NCBI RefSeq assembly: GCF_006094435.1
Contig: NZ_CP034783.1
Span: forward strand, 709,001 to 773,000
DNA length: 64,000 bases
Direction: 5' to 3'
From: Pseudomonas sp. MPC6
Lineage (GTDB): Bacteria > Pseudomonadota > Gammaproteobacteria > Pseudomonadales > Pseudomonadaceae
A model generated the notes under the pieces. The model was given only the letters and a program-made list of their open reading frames with translations. It searched no databases and had not been told where the DNA came from. Positions 57,380 to 64,000 of the stretch are shown here, in pieces. Position 1 is the stretch's first letter; each line of letters starts with the position of its first letter. The position numbers and the translations under genes are program-made.

Positions 57380-57976
57380 CTAAGGCACCAGATACCCTTT
57401 CACCCCGGTAAAAATAATCTGTGCTGCCAACGCACACACAAACAACCCCATCAATCGACTGACAATCTGCAATCCCTGGTCACCCAGAATACGTTCGATG
57501 CGGTTGGACAGATAAAGCACCACCCCGACGGTGAAACTGGCCAGGGCAATACTGACAATGGCCATGAGCTTGTCGTCCCAGTGCGGCTGGCTCACGCCCA
57601 TCACCAGCAGGGCGCCGATGGTGCCGGGGCCGACCGTCAGGGGAATGGTCAGCGGAACGATGGTCACGTCCTGTTGCACGTTGTCGGTCTGCACCGCCGA
57701 CTTGCCCTGGGCCATGCCCAATGCCGAGATGAACAGCACGCTGCCGGCGCCGATGCGGAAGGCGTCCACGGTGATGCCGAAGACATTGAAAATCACTCTG
57801 CCGAACAGATACAGCAAGACGCTGGACACCAGCGTGGCAGTCGCCACTTTCCAGGCTAGCCGGCGTTGTTCCTTGCGCGAATAACCGCGGGTCAGACTGA
57901 TGAAGCAAGACAATACGAAGAACGGGCTGTAGAGCACCAGCATCTTCAGGTAAACGCTGAACAACACGTGGAGCAT
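57380..57976 (-). CDS. MarC-family inner-membrane protein
   Basis: 198 residues with six hydrophobic helices. The family features are SPFFVLSCFISLTRGYSRKEQRRLA at the start and the central TIVPLTIPLTVGPGTIGALLVMG, the MarC/NAAT-like signature. Some archaeal relatives carry amino acids; for bacterial MarC the substrate is not established. It is convergent with the member 4 gene. Confidence 0.88.
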   Translation of the reverse strand: MLHVLFSVYLKMLVLYSPFFVLSCFISLTRGYSRKEQRRLAWKVATATLVSSVLLYLFGRVIFNVFGITVDAFRIGAGSVLFISALGMAQGKSAVQTDNVQQDVTIVPLTIPLTVGPGTIGALLVMGVSQPHWDDKLMAIVSIALASFTVGVVLYLSNRIERILGDQGLQIVSRLMGLFVCALAAQIIFTGVKGYLVP

Positions 57977-58040
57977 GGTGCACGCTCACTGGCGAGGGAA
58001 GTCGAGGGGGAGTCTATCAGGCACTGTGGAGTCTGTCGGC

Positions 58041-60818
58041 TCAGGACGTTTGCGTCGCCGCCCGGTTCTGCTCATCGCGCTGGGCAACCCAGTGTTCGAT
58101 CAGTTCACGCAACTGCGACAGCTCGACCGGTTTGGCCATGTGCCCGTCCATGCCGGCCTGGCGCGCGCGTTCCTTGTGCTCGGCGAGGATGTGCGCGGTC
58201 AACGCGACCACGGGGGTGCGGGTTCGCTGGTTGCCGACTTCCCAGGCGCGCAATTGCTGGGTGGCGGAAAAACCGTCGAGGATCGGCATTTCACAATCCA
58301 TCAATACCAGGTCGTAACGTTGGGCTTTCATCGCCTGCAAGGCTTCTTCGCCATTGCTGGCGGTATCGGGTTGCAGGTTGAGTTTGCCCAGCATGCCGCG
58401 GATCACCTTGGTCGAAATGCTGTTGTCTTCGGCCACCAGAATGCGGAAGTCGCTGGGCACCTTGACCGGCAGGGCAGGGCCGGGAGGCAGCTGATGCGAG
58501 GCGACGAGGCCCTTGTCACGCTGGTTCAGTTCATCCGCCAGTGTCGTCTTGAGGGTGTAGCCGGCCACGGGCTTGGCGAGGATGCGCTTGATCCCGGAAT
58601 TGCGCGCGATGATCTTGCTCGGCGCATTGCTGATGCCGGTGAGCATGATCAGCAGGATGTCGTGGTTGAGGCTCGGGTCCTCCTTGATCTTGGCCGCCAG
58701 TTGCATGCCGGTCATGCCGGGCATGTTCTGGTCGAGCAGGACTACGTCGAAGTAATCGCGCAAGTGGGCCTTGGTGCGCAAGAGCGCGAGGGCCTCCTTG
58801 CCGGAGGGGACGGCGCTGACGTTCAGGCCCCAGGCGGTGCACTGCTGCACCAAGACCTTGCGACAGGTGTCGTTGTCGTCCACCACCAGCACCCGTGCGC
58901 CCTGCAGCGGACCATCGAGATCGGAGGTCGGGTGTTCGAGGCGGTCAGGGTCCAGCGGCAAGGTCAGCCACAAGGTGCTGCCCTGGGTGCTGCCGCTCTT
59001 GATGCCGAACTCCCCGTGCATCAAACGGATCAGCTGACGGGCGATCACCAGGCCCAGGTTGCCCCCCAGACGGGGGGCCGAGAGAAAGTTTTTGCTGTGC
59101 AGTTCGGCGTGCATCAGCGCGTCGCGTTCCTCGGTGTCCATGGGCTCGCCGCTGTCCTGCACGGCGATGCGCAAGCGCGGTTTGGCGCTGCGCTCGTCGA
59201 GGGCGACGACGATCAGGATTTCGCCTTCATCGGTTTTCTTCAGGGCGTTTTCCAGCAGGCTCAGCAGGGTCTGGCGCAGGCGCGTCGGGTCACCGCTGAT
59301 CACCCGTGGCACTTGCGGCTGGATAAAGCTGATCAATTCGACGTTCTGCTGCTCGGCTTTGGCGCGGAAGATGCTCAGGCAGTCTTCGATCAGCGCGTTG
59401 AGATCGAACTGAACGTCATCCAGCTCGATCTGCCCGGATTCGAGCTTGGAGATGTCGAGGATCTCGTTGATCAGCGTCAGCAGTTCGTTGCCGGCGCTGT
59501 GGATGGTTTGCACGTAGTCGCGCTGCTTGACCGAGAGGGGCGTACCCAGCAGCAGTTCGGTCATGCCCAGCACGCCATTCATCGGGGTGCGGATCTCGTG
59601 GCTGATTTTTGCCAGGAATTCGGCCTTGGCATTGATCTCGGCATTGCTGGCGGCCAGGTCGCGACTGAGGCTGAAGCGGTCTTCGGTGATGCTGCGCTGG
59701 CGTTCGCTCAGGGCGATGCTCATCAGCAAGCCGCTGATGCAGATGAACACCAGCAGGGCGGTGATCAGGCCTTGCGGCTCGACCAGGGTCAGCCCCAGCA
59801 GGGCGGGCAGGATAATCAGCGTGCCGACGTTGAAGACCACCATCGCCGCCACGAACAGGCGTGCGGGTCGATAGCCTTTTTGCCAGTGATGGGCGCTGAC
59901 GAACAACATGCTCAGGCCCGCCAGTGCGACCAGGGCGTAGGTGATGATGTTCAGCGGCAGTGTATTGACGAACAACAGCAGCAGGCCGCAGGCGATGATG
60001 ACCACGATGTCGCCCAGCAGCAGTTTGTTCAGCGGGTGCGGGCCGAGCGGGGCGAAAAAGCGATAGGCGAACATCAGGCCGCACGGGGCGGTCAGCAGCA
60101 GGGCCAGGTAAGCGCCAGGCGTCTGGATCGCATGCCAGTCCGGCAACCAGGGCCCCGCCAGATTCAGCAGCAGCACCAGGCTGAGCATCAACAAGGCTTC
60201 ACAGCCAGACAGCCACAGGCAACTGCGCGACCGGGTGTACGCGTAGCGGATCAGGTTGTGCAGGATCAGCATCCCGAGGCAGCCGAACAGCAGGCCGTAG
60301 ATCAGGGTCTGGTTCTGATTGGCCGCAGTCATGATGGCCGACTGCAGGGTGATGTACGGCCGCATCTGGTGTTCGGACACCAGGCGCAGGTAAACGTCGA
60401 GAGGTTTGTCGCTTTGGGGTAGCGGCAACATGAAGTCGCTGTTGGGCAGTGGCCGCTCAGACCGAGGCTGATCTGCGCCGCCATCCAGCTCCTCGATCAG
60501 GCTGTCGCCTTCCAGCACATACAGATCGAGATCGGAAAGGTCGGGAGCGAATACCCGCAGCAACTGTTCGTGCTTGCCGGGGGCAAGCCTGAAACGCAGC
60601 CACATCGCGCCATCGGGCTCGGCCGCGGTGAGGTGATCGAGTTCGATGGGGCTGAATTGATTGGTGTAGCGTGCGGAACGGATGTCGCTCAGTTGCAGGT
60701 CGCCCTGTTCATCGAGCAATACCGCCCAGCCACTGCCCTGCGCGGCCTGGGCCGGTAGCATGCAGAGCAGCGTCATCAGCGTGACAGTGAAACCTATGGC
60801 AATCCTGAGCCAGCGCAC
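58041..60818 (-). CDS. retS: Hybrid sensor kinase RetS
   Basis: 925 residues. A signal peptide (about 1-25) is followed by a periplasmic 7TMR-DISM extracellular domain (about 40-165), seven membrane helices (about 180-375), a HisKA domain with FLAKISHEIRTPMNGVLGM, a HATPase domain and two receiver domains: VLVVDDND...VVLLDQNMPGMTG and ILVAEDNS...LVLMDCEMPILDG. The architecture and the downstream purD-purH match P. aeruginosa retS, from memory. RetS antagonises GacS and so shifts the Gac/Rsm switch toward the acute/planktonic state. Confidence 0.93.
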   Translation of the reverse strand: MRWLRIAIGFTVTLMTLLCMLPAQAAQGSGWAVLLDEQGDLQLSDIRSARYTNQFSPIELDHLTAAEPDGAMWLRFRLAPGKHEQLLRVFAPDLSDLDLYVLEGDSLIEELDGGADQPRSERPLPNSDFMLPLPQSDKPLDVYLRLVSEHQMRPYITLQSAIMTAANQNQTLIYGLLFGCLGMLILHNLIRYAYTRSRSCLWLSGCEALLMLSLVLLLNLAGPWLPDWHAIQTPGAYLALLLTAPCGLMFAYRFFAPLGPHPLNKLLLGDIVVIIACGLLLLFVNTLPLNIITYALVALAGLSMLFVSAHHWQKGYRPARLFVAAMVVFNVGTLIILPALLGLTLVEPQGLITALLVFICISGLLMSIALSERQRSITEDRFSLSRDLAASNAEINAKAEFLAKISHEIRTPMNGVLGMTELLLGTPLSVKQRDYVQTIHSAGNELLTLINEILDISKLESGQIELDDVQFDLNALIEDCLSIFRAKAEQQNVELISFIQPQVPRVISGDPTRLRQTLLSLLENALKKTDEGEILIVVALDERSAKPRLRIAVQDSGEPMDTEERDALMHAELHSKNFLSAPRLGGNLGLVIARQLIRLMHGEFGIKSGSTQGSTLWLTLPLDPDRLEHPTSDLDGPLQGARVLVVDDNDTCRKVLVQQCTAWGLNVSAVPSGKEALALLRTKAHLRDYFDVVLLDQNMPGMTGMQLAAKIKEDPSLNHDILLIMLTGISNAPSKIIARNSGIKRILAKPVAGYTLKTTLADELNQRDKGLVASHQLPPGPALPVKVPSDFRILVAEDNSISTKVIRGMLGKLNLQPDTASNGEEALQAMKAQRYDLVLMDCEMPILDGFSATQQLRAWEVGNQRTRTPVVALTAHILAEHKERARQAGMDGHMAKPVELSQLRELIEHWVAQRDEQNRAATQTS

Positions 60819-60917
60819 GGCGAAATCCCTTCGTAGGTTGATGCCAGAATATAACTATGCGCGGCGCCGGAATAGCCCGGCAAGGGCCTGAGGCCCTTGC
60901 CCTGCCGAATGGATAGC

Positions 60918-62213
60918 TTATTCCTGATTTTCGCCACGCTCGCGGGCAATGGCGCGGTAGCCAATGTCCCTGCGATAAAAACAGCCTTCCCAGTCGATCC
61001 GGGCCGCCAACGCGTAAGCCTGTTGCTGCGCAGCATCGACGCTGGCGCCCATGGCAGTGGCGCAGAGCACGCGACCGCCGGCCGTCACCACTTGGCCGTC
61101 CTTGAGTGCGGTGCCGGCGTGGAAGACTTTGCCTTCCAGTGTCGCGGCTGCATCCAGGCCGTTGATGGCCGCGCCTTTGGCGTAGTCACCAGGGTAGCCG
61201 CCAGCGGCCAGCACGATGCCGACGCTCGGACGTGGATCCCATTGGGCTTCGACCTTGTCCAGGGCTTGCGCCAGGGCAGCTTCGATCAGCAACACCAGGC
61301 TCGACTGCAGACGCAGCATGACCGGCTGGGTCTCGGGGTCGCCGAAACGGCAGTTGAATTCGATGACTTTCGGGTTGCCCGCCTTGTCGATCATCAGGCC
61401 GGCGTACAGGAAGCCGGTGTAAACGTTGCCTTCCTCGGCCATGCCGCGCACGGTCGGCCAGATCACCAGGTCCATGACGCGCTGGTGCACTTCGCTGGTG
61501 ACGACCGGTGCCGGGGAGTAAGCACCCATGCCGCCGGTGTTCGGGCCGGTGTCGCCGTCGCCGACGCGTTTGTGGTCCTGGCTGGTGGCCATCGGCAATA
61601 CGTTCTTGCCATCGACCATGACGATGAAGCTGGCTTCTTCGCCGTCCAGGAATTCTTCGATGACCACGCGGGAACCGGCGTCGCCGAATGCGTTGCCGGC
61701 CAGCATGTCACGCACGGCGTCTTCGGCTTCAGTCAGTGTCATGGCCACGATCACGCCTTTGCCGGCGGCCAGGCCATCGGCCTTGATCACGATCGGTGCG
61801 CCTTTTTCACGCAGATAAGCCAGGGCTGGCTCGATCTCGGTGAAGTTCTGGTAGTCGGCCGTCGGGATTTTGTGGCGGGCCAGGAAATCCTTGGTGAAGG
61901 CTTTCGAACCTTCCAGCTGCGCAGCGCCAGCGGTCGGACCGAAGCAATCCAGGCCACGGGAGCGGAACAGGTCGACGACGCCGGCGACCAGCGGCACTTC
62001 CGGGCCGACGATGGTCAGGGAAACGTTCTTCTCGGCAAAGTCGGCCAGCTGTTCGAGGGCCAGCACGTCGATAGCGACGTTCTCGCACTTGGCTTCAATG
62101 GCGGTGCCGGCGTTGCCAGGGGCCACGAACACCTTCTGCACGCGCGGATCCTGAGCCACTTTCCAGGCCAGGGCGTGTTCACGGCCACCGCTGCCAATGA
62201 TCAAAACATTCAT
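60918..62213 (-). CDS. purD: Phosphoribosylamine-glycine ligase PurD
   Basis: 431 residues. MNVLIIGSGGREHALAWKVAQ is the diagnostic start. The ATP-grasp features include PIVIKADGLAAGKGVIVAMT and VIEFNCRFGDPETQPVMLRL. It makes glycinamide ribonucleotide in purine synthesis. It is downstream of purH on the minus strand, with a REPIN between. Confidence 0.97.
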   Translation of the reverse strand: MNVLIIGSGGREHALAWKVAQDPRVQKVFVAPGNAGTAIEAKCENVAIDVLALEQLADFAEKNVSLTIVGPEVPLVAGVVDLFRSRGLDCFGPTAGAAQLEGSKAFTKDFLARHKIPTADYQNFTEIEPALAYLREKGAPIVIKADGLAAGKGVIVAMTLTEAEDAVRDMLAGNAFGDAGSRVVIEEFLDGEEASFIVMVDGKNVLPMATSQDHKRVGDGDTGPNTGGMGAYSPAPVVTSEVHQRVMDLVIWPTVRGMAEEGNVYTGFLYAGLMIDKAGNPKVIEFNCRFGDPETQPVMLRLQSSLVLLIEAALAQALDKVEAQWDPRPSVGIVLAAGGYPGDYAKGAAINGLDAAATLEGKVFHAGTALKDGQVVTAGGRVLCATAMGASVDAAQQQAYALAARIDWEGCFYRRDIGYRAIARERGENQE

Positions 62214-62266
62214 TTCAAAAACCTCGGGATGACGCTAATTCTGGAGGCAGCACTGAAGCTGCTTTT

Positions 62267-62357
62267 CTGTGGGAGCGGGCTTGCTCGCGAAAGCGGTGTG
62301 TCAGTCAGCACTATTGTGGCTGACAGATTGCATTCGCGAGCAAGCCCGCTCCCACAG
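62267..62357. repeat. REPIN, CTGTGGGAGCGGGCTTGCTCGCGAA class, between purH and purD
   Basis: CTGTGGGAGCGGGCTTGCTCGCGAA at the left is mirrored by TTCGCGAGCAAGCCCGCTCCCACAG at the right, with a partly symmetric centre (GTCAGTCAGCAC...GTGGCTGACAG). Confidence 0.92.
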
Positions 62358-62370
62358 TTGATCGTCGTAC

Positions 62371-63978
62371 TTAGTGACGGAAGTGGCGCATGCCGGTGAA
62401 TACCATGGCGATGCCGGCCTCGTCGGCTGCTGCAATCACTTCGTTGTCACGCATCGAGCCGCCCGGCTGGATCACCGCAGTAATGCCGACCTTGGCCGCA
62501 TTGTCCAGGCCATCGCGGAACGGGAAGAAGGCGTCGGACGCCATCACCGAGCCTGCTACCTGCAGGCCGGCGTGTTCCGCCTTGATCGCAGCAATGCGCG
62601 CGGAGTTCACGCGGCTCATCTGGCCAGCGCCGACACCGATGGTCTGGCGGTTCTTGGCATAGACGATGGCGTTGGACTTGACGTATTTGGCCACCTTCCA
62701 GGCGAAGATCAGGTCGTGGATTTCCTGTTCGGTCGGCGCGCGTTTGGTCACGACTTTCAGGTCGTCGGCGCTGATCATGCCGATGTCGCGGCTCTGTACC
62801 AGCAAACCGCCGTTAACGCGTTTGTAGTCCCAGGCAGCCGCGCGATCGGCCGACCACTCGCCGCAGGTCAGCAGGCGTACGTTGGCTTTGGCAGCCACGA
62901 TGGCACGGGCTTCGGCGCTGACGCTTGGGGCGATGATCACTTCGACGAACTGACGCTCGACGATGGCCTTGGCGGTCTCGGCATCCAGCTCGCGGTTGAA
63001 GGCGATGATGCCGCCGAACGCCGATTCGGTGTCGGTGGCGTAGGCCAGTTCGTAGGCCTGACGGATGCCGCCTTCGGCGTCCGGGCTGACAGCCACGCCG
63101 CAGGGGTTGGCGTGCTTGACGATCACGCAAGCCGGCTTGACGAAGCTCTTCACGCATTCCAGCGCGGCGTCGGTGTCGGCCACGTTGTTGTACGACAGCT
63201 CCTTGCCTTGCAGTTGGGTCGCGGTCGCGATGCCCACTTCGGCAGGCTTGGTTTCCACGTAGAACGCCGCGCTCTGGTGCGGGTTCTCGCCGTAGCGCAT
63301 TTCCTGAGCCTTGACGAACTGGCTGTTGAAGGTGCGCGGGAACTCGCTGCGGCCTTCGGTGCTGAGGGTTTCAGCCGCCTGGTTCACGGTGCCCATGTAG
63401 TTGGCGATCATGCCGTCGTAGGCAGCGGTGTGCTCAAAGGCCTTGAGCATCAGGTCGAAGCGCTGAGCGTAGGTCAGGCCGCCGGCCTTCAGGCTTTCCA
63501 GGACGTTGGCGTAGTCGCCGGCATTCACCACGATGGCCACGTCTTTATGGTTTTTTGCAGCCGAACGGACCATGGTCGGACCGCCGATGTCGATGTTCTC
63601 AATCGCGGTCGGCAGGTCGCAGCCTGGCTTGTTGATGGTGGCTTCGAACGGGTACAGGTTAACCGCTACCAGGTCGATCGGCTTGATGCCGTGTTCGTTC
63701 ATGATGGCGTCGTCGATACCGCGACGACCGAGGATCCCGCCGTGGATTTTCGGGTGCAGGGTTTTCACCCGACCGTCCATCATTTCTGCGAAACCGGTGT
63801 AATCCGCGACTTCCACCGCGGCAACACCGTTGTCACGCAGCAGCTTGAACGTCCCGCCGGTGGAGAGGATCTCGACGCCCAGGGCTTCGAGCTCCTTGGC
63901 GAATTCGAGGATCCCGGTCTTGTCGGAAACGCTGATCAAAGCGCGGCGGATCGGCAGGCGGGTAGTCTGGTCGGTCAT
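62371..63978 (-). CDS. purH: Bifunctional AICAR formyltransferase/IMP cyclohydrolase PurH
   Basis: 535 residues. The N-terminal cyclohydrolase has [32 protein letters not shown] and [19 protein letters not shown]. The C-terminal transformylase has KHANPCGVA and [18 protein letters not shown]. It performs the last two steps of IMP synthesis. The ATG at 63978 (MTDQTT) has GGAAA upstream; the window ends 22 bases farther on. Confidence 0.97.
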   Translation of the reverse strand: MTDQTTRLPIRRALISVSDKTGILEFAKELEALGVEILSTGGTFKLLRDNGVAAVEVADYTGFAEMMDGRVKTLHPKIHGGILGRRGIDDAIMNEHGIKPIDLVAVNLYPFEATINKPGCDLPTAIENIDIGGPTMVRSAAKNHKDVAIVVNAGDYANVLESLKAGGLTYAQRFDLMLKAFEHTAAYDGMIANYMGTVNQAAETLSTEGRSEFPRTFNSQFVKAQEMRYGENPHQSAAFYVETKPAEVGIATATQLQGKELSYNNVADTDAALECVKSFVKPACVIVKHANPCGVAVSPDAEGGIRQAYELAYATDTESAFGGIIAFNRELDAETAKAIVERQFVEVIIAPSVSAEARAIVAAKANVRLLTCGEWSADRAAAWDYKRVNGGLLVQSRDIGMISADDLKVVTKRAPTEQEIHDLIFAWKVAKYVKSNAIVYAKNRQTIGVGAGQMSRVNSARIAAIKAEHAGLQVAGSVMASDAFFPFRDGLDNAAKVGITAVIQPGGSMRDNEVIAAADEAGIAMVFTGMRHFRH

Positions 63979-64000
63979 TTCAATTTCCATCAAAAGCAAA

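Noticed and set aside
57975..60422. 815-codon plus-strand open frame opposite retS
   Set aside because: Its Gln/His/Asp-rich composition is typical of a GC-rich antisense shadow, and retS itself is unambiguous.

Overview
The window is a chromosomal segment of a fluorescent-group Pseudomonas. The evidence is high GC, dense Pseudomonas-type REP/REPIN palindromes (GTGGGAGCGGGCTTGCCCGCG and GTAGGAGCTGGCTTGCCAGCG classes), and gene content that, from memory, partly parallels the P. aeruginosa stretch from the liv-like transporter through split urease genes to retS-purD-purH. All identifications come from reading the sequence and recalling families. No database search was run.

Layout. 0-3.7 kb: livHMGF branched-chain amino-acid ABC transporter (livH cut by the window edge), with a clear terminator. 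3.7-4.4 kb: a gene-free stretch with several same-orientation DnaA-box-like nonamers. 4.4-6.5 kb: a short-chain dehydrogenase and an AGE-family sugar epimerase. 6.6-9.2 kb: urease accessory operon ureE-F-G-J behind a sigma54/NtrC-type promoter. 9.2-13 kb: a DesT-like TetR regulator, a secreted protein made of seven 14-residue repeats, and an AsmA-family protein. 13.2-14.8 kb: two tandem members of an unrecognised paralogous family. 15-25 kb: ferritin-like protein, LysR/azoreductase/SMR cluster, lipase, EamA/AraC pair, psiF, AI-2E permease, yegD, cbpA-cbpM. 25.1-33 kb: accessory island with an orphan RHS-core protein, a sensor kinase and a 1,747-residue LRR/NEL-type E3 ubiquitin-ligase effector. 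33-43.9 kb: urtABCDE urea transporter plus ureD-A-pat-gnat-B-C on the minus strand, again behind a sigma54/NtrC-type promoter. 44-47 kb: copper-handling cluster. 47.1-47.8 kb: HigBA/RelE-like toxin-antitoxin. 47.9-56.3 kb: divergent cobalamin genes (cobK-cbiD-cobL versus cobG-H-I-cbiG/cobJ), with one member of the unknown family between the arms and another after cobJ. 57.4-64 kb: marC, retS, purD, purH.

How it works together. The two urease blocks and the urea ABC transporter form one functional module: UrtABCDE imports urea, UreABC hydrolyses it, and UreDEFG (with the HupE/UreJ nickel permease) mature the nickel centre. Both blocks carry a -24/-12 element and a palindrome of the NtrC type, which suggests joint nitrogen control. 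The cob genes build the corrin ring.

The most unusual content is: (1) four divergent paralogs (13.2, 14.1, 51.1 and 56.5 kb) of a family I cannot assign a function; (2) the NEL/LRR effector; (3) an orphan RHS protein with no adjacent immunity gene; (4) a 33/34-bp tandem array enclosed by inverted REP sequences inside the urease operon; (5) the DnaA-box cluster.
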